Positions 40,048-59,524 of a DNA stretch of 64,000 bases are shown piece after piece. A program made the translations under genes and the position numbers. The notes beneath the pieces are model-generated. The model ran no database searches. It saw only the letters and a list, made by a program, of their open reading frames with translations, and was not told where the DNA came from. Numbering within the stretch: the first letter of the stretch is position 1; each line of letters starts with the position of its first letter. This DNA is from Phytoseiulus persimilis (Eukaryota > Arthropoda > Arachnida > Mesostigmata > Phytoseiidae): contig CM075102.1 of assembly GCA_037576195.1 (NCBI GenBank), positions 11,966,001-12,030,000 on the forward strand, given 5' to 3'.

Positions 40048-43000
40048 TTCCCCCCACCACCAAGGTCTCGCTGGGGCTGGTAGGACAGAAGCGAAGGGAG
40101 CGACCCCCCATCTGTGTAGCAAGAAGAACGGAACAGCCGCTTGTTGTCATCGTCTCGAGCGCCACCGCCCATCAGACCCACAGATTGACATCAATCGTCT
40201 CCGATTACCGGACGCATTGTCCGCAGAGCGGTGTGCGGCGGGTAATGCATGACGGCTGGCTGGAGTTTTAATTCGTTGTTCCGCGGCTCGCGTCGTTCCT
40301 ACATCCGAACGAGCCGGACTTCCCGGTCCGGTGGTGTGGCTTCTGATACCGTCGCCGTTTCTGCCGCAGGTGGTGCAGCTGTTCCTCGGAGGGAGAGGGC
40401 GAGCTTGGGCGCATTGTCTTCTCCCTGAGGGACGAACGTGGGGCGTTAGGGACAGCAGCAGCGGCAGACTCCAAGGTCGGAGAAGTTCCACTGTCCTGTC
40501 GCGGTGAGCGTGTTCTCACCCCGACTCTGCGGAAAGCACGCATGCTGCATGAGGAGCCAACGAGGAGGCAATTCACAAGTGACGATGACAAACTCGACTG
40601 GAGGGGCCTCGAGAAGATTTAAAACAGTAATTCATTCTGAGAAGACGCCTCGACTCGCTGCATCGAAGAGAAGTAGCGAAACCGGTCATTGTACCGTCAG
40701 CGACAAACAGTGAAGCCCGGAACGGTGACGTGAGCATGCACAGGGGGAAAAACAATGGAACTTCGACGGCATTGTTTAACAACACGCAAACAGCCGGAGC
40801 GAGAGGAGACGGGAGTGTTGAGCGCGAGAGATTCACTCGAAAGCTCGGAACTCTATCGGCCGACTCGACAAATGGGTCCGATGACAATCGCTGCAACCTG
40901 TCAGCTTGTCGGAATCTTGGAAGAGAGTTCTTCTTCACGCGCTCGCTCGCCTCTGCCTTCGTCCGTTGTCCCTCTTTCTCGTTCGCCATCCATCCGTCTA
41001 CGCCCGTCTCCTCTGGTCTCTGCATCATCAAACGTTTATAGATTTGTTTGTTTCTTTTTAACTCTCTGCCCGGCTATTCTTCCTAAAGTTGTACCTATTG
41101 TTGTCTACGCATCGATACTCCCTCCTCGTTCCGCTAACGTGGCTCGCGCTCGACAAAATCAAGTCTCGAAGCGTTTCGCGCGGAATTCTAGGTGTCCCGA
41201 CCCACTAAATGAGTGAATTGCTCAGCGCCTGAGGATCTCAGATCAATCAACAGCTCTGCGGATGAGAAAACGACGATTAGAGGATGAAGCCTCAGACGCT
41301 CGGTCGTGGATGACCTTGCGTGTCACTCTCAGCTTCGTTCAGTTCCTTGAACGGTTTCCGCGTCGGGCGGAGCCTCCAAGGTTAGAGGGAGCGGTTAATC
41401 TGTCCGAAGTCGCCCGAAATAGGTCAATGGCTGGGAGAGCGGGATACGTTCAGTGAGAAGGGGATCCGGGGAAACCCTCACGGCTCCCTCGTTACCTTTT
41501 CCTGTTTTCTTTCTTCGTTCCGTCTCTGGCAGCCCGGAGCAGGCCCTTCCAATGATTATTTCCAAGTGAGGAGCGCTCCCGCCGAACGGCAGGATGAGGC
41601 TCCGTTCGAATCCAATGAGCGTTCATGACACCCATCAAAGTCCAAAGTGAGTGTTCCCTCTCACTGGCCTCGAATCGGACGCGAAACTCGCTTCTACGCT
41701 GCCACGAAAACACACAACTGGATTCATTAATCAAGAACATCGATCCTGGAATTCTGAACGAGCCGACTAAGAACCAGTCGTCCCTGGCCCAGCTTCGCTG
41801 ACCCAGCTTCCACGAACTCGAACTGTTTTCCTCATTCCGCAACACGGAAGGGACGTCCACCGCCCTTTGCGCGGGAGTTCACGAAAGTGAAATGCTGCGA
41901 GAGCGAGACGGAGAGGAAGTATTCGGTTTGAGCGAAACCATGCGCGTTGCCCAGGACGTGGTAGGTGGTAATGGGAACAACGGGCGGGAACGACACCGGA
42001 ACGGGAAGGCCGGCTGACCGGAACCAGGACGGAGCGGGGGCGTTCGGAGGTCTTTCACTTCCCTTATCTGTTGCCGCCCGGACTGGCTGCCGCGCCGAAC
42101 TCTGTTTGCCATCACGTCCAATGTCTTGACCCGACCAGTCTGCCAGGGATCATGACCGCTGATGTTGCTGTTCCGCTAGGTGTGCTCCTCATGGTTAACC
42201 GAGTACATGAGCTATAAAACTACATACAGCGCTAAATCGCACTCGCGCCACGTGCGCACGCACGCCCGTCGACGATCGAGCCGTCAGCCGAGCGATTCCC
42301 CGAATCACAGAAGCTCGCGCGGTCGATAAAAACCTCCCGAAGTCATCTGTCAAAGCCTCTATGTACATTTGCTGCGTTATCGATTGTGCGGAGAACCCCT
42401 CGTCGAGTTCACCGAGGGCAGAGCTCGCTCGAATCTTGTCCCGGCGACAAGCTCGCGGTGTCTTGGTGCGAGGAGGAGCTCGCCGCAGGAGTTCACGCTC
42501 ACATTCGTCCGATTGATAGCTTTGCAGGATCTGATTGTTATTGCGGAAGGGCTATGCGCCCGCCACCGGATAGGCCGAAGTGAGCGAATTGACGTAGGTC
42601 GTCTGAGGCGGGGGTATTATAAGTGCTCGGTAATGACGAGGACGTTTCGGACCATTACTCCTCGAGATACTACGGTGGATCTCTGGACGAACCGCGGGCC
42701 ATCGTCACCGCTGTTCGTCACATTATGACCGATTCGGAGAGACATAAACCCCCGTCGGGTAGACAAACAGATGGATGAGGAACCAGGAGCCCCTCCTCGT
42801 CTCAGATGAAAACGAGTCCGCGCGCGGGAACTCGACACGGACGAACTCCACATACACACAGCTGTAGAAGTCTTCCGCAGCGCCGGACGAATTCCACGGA
42901 AGCTTCACCGAGAGAGTGTGGCCGGATGGAGGTCGATGCAGGAAAGCGGAACTTCTCCAAGCCTGGGGAAACCCGTCGTCCATTTCGGGTGACATCTCCG

Positions 43001-45459
43001 ACTCGCGAGCGTGACATCTCCGGGTGTTCGTATAAACAGGACCTCCGAATGATTGGTCATCCCGTGGAAAATCTATGGATAGCCTCTCGGATACGAGGAA
43101 ATCCGCGGAATCTTGAACGCTCAAAACCGGAGACTCCTGCCTCTGCGAGAAATTTCCTCGCCGGAGCTTAATCCCGATCTGATCTCGACACGAGTTCGGG
43201 TAGCAAAGACTCCCTTGCTCCCGGAACGTTCTGTTATGCGGTCGGGCAGGGTCCTGATCTTCTACCGCGTCCCAATGGGATCTCTGTCCACTAACTCCAA
43301 GGTCTCGAAGTCTTCAGAGGAGCCGTGCTCCTGAACAGTCAAAGTGTGAGCCTTCGACGCCCGTGAAGCCGCCGGTCCGCACCCCGGCGAGCTTCTCCGC
43401 AGAACGAACTAATGACGACACGCCTCATTGTCGTTCTGGCTTCCATCGATTCCAGCAACAATGAGCCCTGGGCCTTCGTCGGGTCTATTATTCCGCCGCC
43501 GGCAGCCGCTTGATTGATTAACACGCTTCCTCGGTGTGAATGGCTCACCATGAGGAGCGAGCGTTTCCCTCAGTCGTCCTTACGGAATCAGTGATAACTT
43601 CTGCAACTTTATGGTCCGGCGCCGGGATGAGTGGGTCGAAACCTCGCCCCTGTTTTCCGCCGCGTCGACCTCTATTCAAAGCAACGCGTTTCGAAAGCTC
43701 GTTGACAGTTTTTTTTCTATGAAAAGTGAGCGCGCCCACAAAGCGATGACCCAGAGCGCGTGAGGAATACAGGCCACTGAAATTGGACAGGAACTTCGCT
43801 ATTAGCGGATGCGAGGAAGCCAATCTAGCGCTCACAGGGAAGGCTAAAAGAGATTGGTGGAGCCGATAGGTCGTTCGGAGCTCGCGGGCATCGCTGCGGC
43901 GTTGGGTGTTCGCAGCCTCGCCCGCGCGACCATCCGCCGCTCGCTTGCATTCCGCTCACGACCGACGTAATTGTACTGTTTATAGCATTAAGAGCAGCCA
44001 TCACCCCAGCAGAAGCGCGTTCGACCAGATGTCGAGGCAGAGAACAGCAAAAAAAAAAGCACGGGAAACCACCGCGGCCTGTTCCTACGACGCAGCAGCA
44101 GAGTCGGATATCAGCTTCTTGGTCGCCGAACCCTGATGGAAAGACGCTCCGTCATTCAGCCAATCTAGCAGTCAGTCCGCGGAACACAAGGAGGGTTGCT
44201 CGGTCATTTCGCGGCTGTTAGCCGCAGATTCTCAAAATCAATGGAGTGGACGCTTCTAAAAGTGTATGAAGGGAGCGCTCCCTCTCTTCTCCCGGGATTG
44301 ATGTTGAGGAAACTCGCTACTTCCTCATCATTTGGCGACCCGCTGACCCCGGAAGATGTATGACTGAGAAACTTCAAAGACATGAACTTCCCTGCGACCG
44401 AGTGACCAACTCGGGAGCTCCCCCGCCAAAGACCGGGAGCGGGTCAGGCGTTTGAATGAGCGACGGAGCAAACGATAGTAATAACCAGTGTGCTGTATAA
44501 ATGTGAGCTTGAGCGACAATAATTGCAGAGCACCAGATGACGCCTAATGGACATTGCCCTCCTTTACCCTAATCGTCTGTCTCTGGTCCTTTCATCTCGA
44601 GAACACGGCTCTGTAGGGGTGTGACCGCGACCATGTCGACGATGGCAGCAACAATCTCCAACGACCATTGCGAGAACAGAAACGACGACGATCTACGAAC
44701 CGCCTGTTCTTCCGAATTTGATCGTGTCGCCGATCCGGTCGCTGTCTAGGTCGAATCTGTGCCGGATGGTCCCCGCGGACGGTTGGACTCTAGGGTGGTC
44801 AAGCGATTCGTCGACTCCAACGAACGCAAAGTTTCGACTCGTGAACCGACACAACCCGCAGAGCAAAGACCTCCCCCATACAGGCTTGGGTCAGTTATAA
44901 CCTCGAGCGAATCGGTTCCGATTCTCTCCCGTTATTCGGAATTCATTCAAGTCTGTCCCGGCTGCGCTCATTTGGCGGCGTCCCAGGGGCGCCATGGCCC
45001 GCATGTTCGTAGCGTCTCGTCCTTCCGATCAGCGAGCTCGGGAATCCCGGAATAGAGAGTCGATCTCGTCCGAAACTAATTTCCCGCTCCATAGTCCGAA
45101 TCGGTCGAGGCGGTCCCTTCTATCCAGAATTGACACTGATTCAAGGCTCAACCAGCTTGGTTCTTATTGTTCCGATTCGAAAACTGAATCATGCCCAGCA
45201 CTAGCCAGTCGAGGTCTTCAGCAATCGCTCACGCACGGTCTCGAGGCGTGAAGGGGTTTCGCGTTGTAGTGGTGTGAGGATCCTAACCTTATCAACCACG
45301 CTGAGGGAGCTTAGCTGCGAGTTCCTTCCGGAAGTCGAATGTTCAGTCTGTATCAGAAATTTGGACTTCAGCTCGTTGTGACGGGGAAGCGCAGGGGCTG
45401 GAGTTGGGCCCCCGTCAAAGACCGCGAATTCAACTCGTCGGGAGAAATCATGTTCTTAA

Positions 45460-52761
<7,302 letters not shown>

Positions 52762-53500
52762 ACGAAGTCCTAGTTGTTTATTTTTAGTATTGCAATGGAG
52801 TCTCAGGTCTCTGGAGAATACCCAAAACGAAGTCGGCAGGGAAATCGACGTCAATGATAGTGTCGACGACGAGAAGATTCCGTTCGTCGGGCGGCGAAGG
52901 ACGCTACAAACGAAGCCCACTCCCGCTGTTGCTGCGGGTGATGATGATCACGATCGATGACTTGCATCGCCTTGCTTCCTAGAATAGGTGATCCGTCATT
53001 TAAAGATCGCTCGGTCGGTCGGAGCGATGACCTCCCGATTGGAACAACAACTTCTACTTGAATATCTACGGCTTTCGTTGTTATGTCGTTTAAGTATGTG
53101 TAAATAGTGTAATCCGTTTGCTGGGAGCTTTGTGCAAGCGGGTGGTGTGTTGTACCTCATATTTGAAGTCGTCGTGCAGGGTTCTGAGTAGCTCTACGAC
53201 GGTCCCGGAACCATGTGTTCCGCCTATTTGGAAGCTCATGCAGGACCCCCTCACGCGGAGGAGAATAGGGTTCAGCGAGTCGCCGCTGACGTGTCCCCCT
53301 GGAGCCCCGAGAAGGGGAGAGACAGCCAGAGGGGGTGTGGTGGGTGGGGGATGGAGACGAGGCCGACGGCTGCCGGCCAGTTTGTCGATCAACAGTCGGT
53401 CAACTTTACTAGGCTATAGAAAATGCGAATGTGCGCTTGTGCGAGCTACGGCGCGCATCAATAATGTCTTCCATGTGCATCATATCTTTCATTAAATAAA
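52762..53500 (+). terminator. 3' untranslated region and polyadenylation signal of the RRM gene
   Basis: After the stop TAG at 52759-52761 there is no further splice-consistent coding. ATTAAATAAA at 53491-53500 contains the hexamer AATAAA at 53495, about 735 bases past the stop. Cleavage would be expected 10-30 bases later. An earlier site cannot be excluded. Confidence 0.5.
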
Positions 53501-53636
53501 TGCACTGCGTTCAGCAATGTATGTCCACCGCATCCAGCGTTTTTTCCTTCCCCTGTCCCCCTTTTGTCGAAGTGACGTCCGCGGAAAACAAATCGCCGCG
53601 AAGCTCTCGACACAAAGTCTGCGTGTGCTCCGAGCA

Positions 53637-53805
53637 ATGGCATTGTCTGATGACACCGTGGCGGGTCGAAACACAGATCCGAACGCATTAGGAGAAATCG
53701 GAGGAGTTCAGACAGAGAACGGTGAGAAAAAGGGAAGCGGCCGATGGGGAGCAGCCAACAAATCAGCCAGTCGGGTAGATAGCCGGTCGGACACACACAT
53801 AACAG
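53637..53805 (+). CDS. Candidate first coding exon of an unknown gene
   Basis: ATG at 53637 has a G at -3 and a G at +4. It opens a 56-codon frame that ends in phase 1 at a strong donor, ACAG|GTAAGG. The peptide is hydrophilic (Asp, Asn, Gly, Lys, Ser), starts MALSDDTVAGRNTDPNALGE and has no known domain. It begins about 140 bases beyond the presumed end of the RRM gene and is followed by CG-rich sequence, as near an active promoter. I could not find its next exon. It might instead be an alternative 3' extension of the RRM gene or a chance frame. Confidence 0.33.
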
Positions 53806-54509
53806 GTAAGGAGGCTTGAAATAGCGCTCGCTCGCGCGCCGGTGATCAGCTAAGCGCCGCCGCCGCCGTCGTCTCGTCGCGGCCGCCGCGACTCATCCTG
53901 GTCTTGGCAGCAGTGTCAACAAATGACCGTTAATCACAAATTAAATACCAACGTCTCTCCTCCGTCGTATCGTAACCGTGGGAAGAGAATCCGCACTCGC
54001 TACGAGGCCGGCTGACTGGCCGGCGCTGAGCCGGATGGCTTACGGGATGAGCAGACTCACATCAGAACGACTGTAAGAAGGCAGCTATTTCTAGATGCAG
54101 CAGCAACCACAGCAGAGAGAAACAGGTGTGCTGAACGAACAAGGTGGCGACGGTGGCGTCTAATTCCTATCGCCACTGCTGTTGCAAACGCAACCACCGT
54201 CCTCGTCACAGTTCCGATCCCAATATTAGAACGGCATTCCTCGTTGCTTCCGTCGATCCTCGTATGAGCGCGTGTTCCCGCGACTCCATCCAGGAAGCGG
54301 TACCCTCACGGCGAAAAGGTGCAGATCGTTACTTAATTTCGCAACTCTTCATGCGTCGGGCCGAGCGATCGCTACGAATGAGCTCTCGCCTCGTGTCGAT
54401 AACCAGAGCACCCTATGGGCAACAGTTAACTCGACGGCGATGAGAAACTGTGATCAAGGTGAACGCTTTTGGTGTATTTTGGTGCCTTTCTTTTAAGTTG
54501 AATGGCCAG

Positions 54510-54554
54510 TGGTGCAGTTGGCGGAGCGCACTTGCTTCTGCGGTTTGGTTCGAC
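54510..54554 (+). other. tRNA-derived SINE head or tRNA relic
   Basis: TGGTGCAGTTGG (54510-54521) matches the pol III A-box consensus fully. GGTTCGAC (54547-54554) matches the B-box core. The spacing of 37 bases between box starts is a few bases short of a normal tRNA, and there is no pairing acceptor stem. A tRNA-derived SINE or damaged tRNA is the best reading. Confidence 0.4.
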
Positions 54555-56356
54555 GTAAAAGAGGCTGCAAACGGTCTCGGGTGCTGATTCTGAGCAACCG
54601 GGCGGGTCGTTCACGAAATTGTCCCCTGCCACGTCGAGATTGAAGACAGAGCGTTACAGTCGACGCAGCCTCTCAATCGAGTCAATCCTCCCCGGAAGGT
54701 TTTCGAATTCGGCGATACCCGGTCGAAAAGGACGAATTCAGGCAAGCTGAGACGAGCGCCCACCATAACAAATGCTGCCCGACGGTGAGCGGGAAGATCT
54801 CCTACTCGTTGTTTCATTTCCTCCCAGCATTCCCTCGTCAGAAGTCAGAAGGATCGGCTACAGTACGTTTTTCTCGAAAATGAGGATCATCCCAAGATTC
54901 TTCCCTAGAAAAACAAGGAGCACTTGGCAGAGACTGGAAAAGATCCAGCTCAGCTCTTATCTCATGTCCCGCGCCGAATATGAATTTTCCCCAGTGTTTC
55001 ATTGCTCGACAAGCAGCCTTCGATAACCATGGAGCCCGAGCACAACCTATTCCTCTTCGTCCGCAACTCACTCTGGTTCTTCCCCTCCTATAGCTCCGTC
55101 ATCGCCTCCGAGAGGAAACAGCGCGGTCGGCAGCTCCCGAGTCCGTCGGCGGCGCGTGTGACAAGACCCGCCGACAGAGAAACCCATCTCCCTCACGATG
55201 TTCATCAGCTGGAGCTTCGGAGGGATTTCCCAGCATTGCGACTCGCGCATATCGGTGCTGTCTGGGGTAGTCGAGAATGACGAGCAAAACTCTTTTGCCA
55301 GGTCCTTCTGTGTTGCCTACAAGTATGCATTGGAAACAGACAAGATCGCCCACCAGGTAGCGAAGTCAGAAACCCACTGCATGAGTGTTCGGCTACCGTG
55401 GCGGAAATACTTCAGATTTCCGGATGCGGTCGCTCGCGCTGTGAAGAGTCCGGAAAGTGAATACATTGATCCGACCCATCAAACTTTAGTTTCTTCGACC
55501 TCCCACTTTGGCATATTTCCTGACCGCTGCCCGGAAGCAACATCCCTCTCGAGCTTCCTCATAACGGAGCACGCTTGGAGTTCGCAGCCGATTGGAGGGG
55601 AAGCGCCATTCTCAACTAGGCCCGAACTCTCATTCACCTGGGATGTGCCTTCTAATCTCGCGAGGTGCTGAGGCTGCAGGGTCTCTAGTTGTATTCCGGC
55701 TTGCCCGTCGAGGCGCTGCACACTTCATTGGCTGCATAATGTCGACACGGGAGAAGTTCCTCGGAGGGAACGGACGAAGGTAATTTCTCCCTGGTCCCAA
55801 TTAGCTCCGGACCTCGCGCCGCTTCTGGACCGAGGTTAGGGCAGGTGCGGAGATCACAGAATCCCTGTCTCGCCCGGTCCCCCGATAAATCACAGAGATG
55901 GAGGGAAGGATACCGCTCAGTTCAGAGCGCGAGCAGACCACACTTCCAGTTCAGCTGAAGGCGAAGGGCCCGATCGACTTTTAGATGAGGGAAGTTGCTC
56001 CAGCCGTTTGGCAGAACGCAGGAAAGTTCCGGCCAACGTGACCGGCCCCGTCACAGGACCCGCTGGCGTCCGTCGTTGTGAGCAGAAATATTGAGCTTGG
56101 GGGAGGCGATCTAGCGAACTCAAGCCGTAATCCGAATCGCGAGGCTCCGCTGGCCGTCGCCGCGGCTAAGCTGGTATGATGCTCGGCAGTCACATAAAAC
56201 GTGTCGGGCTTCTCGCGCAAGGGCTTAATAGAATATACGTCTTTCCGCGTCAAAAAAACATTCGTTCATTTGCCTCCGAGATCTTGGAAGTCAGCCCCCA
56301 ACTTGGTGCCCAGGACAATTGGAAGCTAATCACTCTAGAAAGGAACTATGTACCCT

Positions 56357-56371
56357 CCCCCCCCCCCCCCC
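56357..56371 (+). repeat. Poly-C tract, 15 bases
   Basis: Fifteen uninterrupted C, preceded by ACCCT. No recognised gene nearby. Confidence 0.95.
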
Positions 56372-57851
56372 GCATCGCAGCGGGTTCTGCGTAGTTGACC
56401 TGTCAGAGACGCTCGCTCCGGAGCGGAAGCTATCCGTCAATCCTTGTTCCAAGCACTCGACACATCGTTCGTCTCGAAGGTTTCCGATCTCTCACTCGAC
56501 GAGACTGCGCGGTTATCGGAAGCCCACAGGAAAAAAGTCGCGAGAACCAAACGCGGTAGGAGCCGAAACTCCTCTGCATTGAGGCCATGCCGGCGGGACG
56601 TATGCGCGGCGAACAGTCACCGAGAGCGACAAAGGGAAAAAAGGAAAACAACTCAGCTTAATTGTTCGAGCGTTCCGTTATTTCGTCCTCGTTCATTTAT
56701 TCATTCGGTCGTCGTTCGCTCTCTATTTGTGCCTCGGGAGCCGTGTAGGTTGCAGGATTTCCGCGAGATTGCATTCAACCGAGGCCACCGTTGGCGCTGG
56801 TGCAGCCACGACCAGCGCGAGATTGCCGCGACGACTACGAACCGACTCGAAGTGAAAATCGGGCGCCAAACGCTGTCCGCCTGCAGCGGCGACTGGAAGT
56901 GCACTTAGTTAGTTGCTCTCTCGGTAGGTGCATGGCTTGCGTAGCAGGAGAGCGACGTCACGGCGCAAACGGTTGTTTCCCCGGGGACGCCGCGAGAACG
57001 GTTGCACCAACCCACGACAAACGGCTGCGGTGGATGAAGGAATCAAGCATGACACAAGCGAGAGCAAAATCCAATCTCCTCGGTGCGACACCTCGCTCCC
57101 GCTCCCGTTGTAAACACGTTGTTGAGCCGTGCAGAATGTGTGCACGTGAATCCGACCGCTGGAAACGACTTCACTGTCTCCCGCTCGCTGATTCTGAGGC
57201 GGATACAGCGGTGGGCCATTGAGGCTGGAGCCTTGGCAGTGACAGATTCGAACCTCTGTTTCCGAGAAGGACACCAACACGGAGTTGTGGGGAGGGAAAA
57301 ACCCACGCAGTTCGAGCATCCAGGTCTCGGGGGACTTTGTTCGAACGGACTGGAGATGAACGCATTCTTCCAGGTTATTTCCAATCGATGTTCCCGAGTC
57401 CTAAGGAAGCACATGAGGCTTTATTCAGGTTGACTCATTTGTCGATACCCCGAGCACTTCTCATGCGAGACGGCGACCTGGTTCGCTAAAGCTCATACGC
57501 TCGGTGGGCTGGAATCGTATGTTTGGGGAATTGACCAAACCGATGGTGCACTCGACATCTGGTAGTTTGATTCGAAAACAATGAGTCCAAAAAATTTTCG
57601 TGAAGAAGAGCGGGGTAAATGCGGAGGAAATATCAACGGAAATCTCGTGGAGTCCCAAAATCAGCAGGACGAGTGACTCTCTTGACGTAGACATTTTCGG
57701 AACACCCACCGATTGAGGTCCGGAACTTGACGAACCAGCGGTCAGAGCGAGAGGGAGGCTTCGAGACGAGGTTCCGTTTCGGGCTCTCATTCAGTCGGCT
57801 TAAGAACTGGGAAATGCTGACGAGCCTTCAAAAGGATCACGACCGTCGCAA

Positions 57852-59524
57852 ATGCGGTCTCTCGGGACTTTTCTGCTCCGTCCGTGCTTGCTAGCAGCAG
57901 TCTACTTCCTGTTTATTGACGCGACCGTCCTCGACGTGAGAAAAATGAAATTCGGACGATATAAAACGCGAGTGTATGCAAATGTCGGGGAGCTCAGGAC
58001 AAGCTCGCTAGCTTGTCATCAGCTCTGGACAGCAGCGTCGACAACAAGGACAGCAAGGCCAACATGCACGAGCACGCCATTGCGAACTTCTCGTTCCAAT
58101 CGCTTCGCGGAGGCAGAGCGTTGGTAAGCTGGGGAAACTTCGCGGCACTGAATTTCTCGTAATCCCTGGGGTCGATTCTCGTGAATCCCGTTCCTTTACG
58201 AATCAAGAATCTCCGAAATCTGTTATGGGAGTTCAGGTCCCTCGTAGGCTGCTGCGCTTTAGGTCGGCTCGGCCTCGATCGATTCTCGGCGCATCCACGA
58301 TGTAATAACTCGAATTCGAAGAACTTTGCCCCGATAAACGTGAAACACGTGGTCGATCCCGACATCGCTTCAATGCGGTGAAACTCGGAGGTTTGGACGC
58401 CACACAGGACGGCATTGCATGACTAGCGACAGCCGCCGATGGCCCAGCGCGGCTCTGGTTCGGTGTTGGGTATTCCTGCGGAGACCTATGCAAATTCGTC
58501 GACATCAAAGTTGGCAGTGTCTGTCTTTCAAGCGCTGTCAGCTGCACGCTCCCCGCCCACAGCAACGCCCAGAGTTAGTTCATCGGCTGATCAGCTGATA
58601 CCAAGTAAATATTAATTACGCCACACCCTCCAATTAGCCCGTCGCCAGAATAACACTAGCGCTGTCAGATCACCTAGGAATCGGTTGAATATCGTATCCG
58701 TCAGAAAGACGTGTCACGAATCTTGTGCTTCGGAGATTCCTCAGCATTCGTGCAACGGGAACAGTTCCGACAAAGCTATGCACACTCCGGTGTGATCTCC
58801 GTCCGGAAGCAGACGCTCCGGACACACATCTGCACGATGCTCAAATCCCCCACTGTCTGCTTCCGAGTTTTCGAGCAACCGCTGCCATCGAAAAAAGAGG
58901 AGCATTCCAAGTTCCATCCTCATGGCTCACACTCTTCGTGCGGGCCCCCTTCATCGGTGAGGGATCAGTCTCCAAAATCTGGCTTGGCTCTCGGAGTGCT
59001 CAAAGGAAAAAGATGTCTGAACCGCATGGGACTCGTTGACAGCTCGTGATGGAGTTCGGAAAATCATGTGCTGTGAGATTTATTGCGTCCGCGTGTGGAC
59101 TCCGGTTGCTCGGCTGGGCGGTAATCTCCAAACTCTACAGAGACGGCTTCAACTGCCAAGTTACCCGCTGAGGCTGTCGAAGGAGACGATTGACGAGAAG
59201 GTTCGACGAATTTGAGATTTGACTGAACAGAAGTATTCGCGTTTCCCTCCGAGTGCATCGGAACTTGAAGGAGATAAGCTCCCGAACTCAGAACACGAGG
59301 ACATTCTAACGATGTATCGTATTCGCCTCTTCTGAAGCGTTGACGGTATGGCCGTTCTGATCCAATAATTCTAAACGATGATGGAGCAACGCGCACACGT
59401 TGGACGCAACCGCTAGATAGTCTCTGGTATGTTCCTCGAGTCAAGAATGAACTGTCGATGATTCATTCGCTTTTTCTAGGCAACTGAAACGGAGCCCGTC
59501 GCAGAGAAACCTCAAGAAATATGA
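57852..59524 (+). CDS. Small secreted-peptide precursor, two firm exons and one tentative
   Basis: Exon 1 (57852-57935, 28 codons) begins MRSLGTFLLRPCLLAAVYFL, a classic signal peptide with a likely cleavage after FIDA. It ends CTCGAC|GTGAGA in phase 0. After a 62-bp intron, exon 2 (57998-58123, 42 codons) reads in phase 0 and ends TTG|GTAAGC. It encodes an acidic Ser-rich spacer and then ANFSFQSLRGGRAL. A strong acceptor (CTTTTTCTAG) at 59479 would add 14 phase-0 codons, starting ATETEPVAEKPQ, and a TGA at 59522. AATAAA follows at 59665, 141 bases later. Total is 84 residues with no cysteine after the signal peptide. The size and layout suit a neuropeptide or other secreted factor, but I recognise no family. 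The weaker alternative acceptor is near 58231. Confidence 0.55.

Larger units (their letters stand above)
53806..57851. other. Unassigned region
   Basis: No gene is recognised. It holds CGCC/GTC repeats near 53858-53885, a tRNA-like pol III box pair at 54510-54554, and a 15-C tract at 56357-56371. Open frames up to 157 codons (55198-55671 plus) lack domains. Some of it may be intron of a gene beginning at 53637. Confidence 0.4.

Noticed and set aside
57236-57262. tRNA T-arm-like GAGGTTCGAATCTGT on the minus strand
   Set aside because: The B box is good, but no A box or acceptor stem lies at the right distance.
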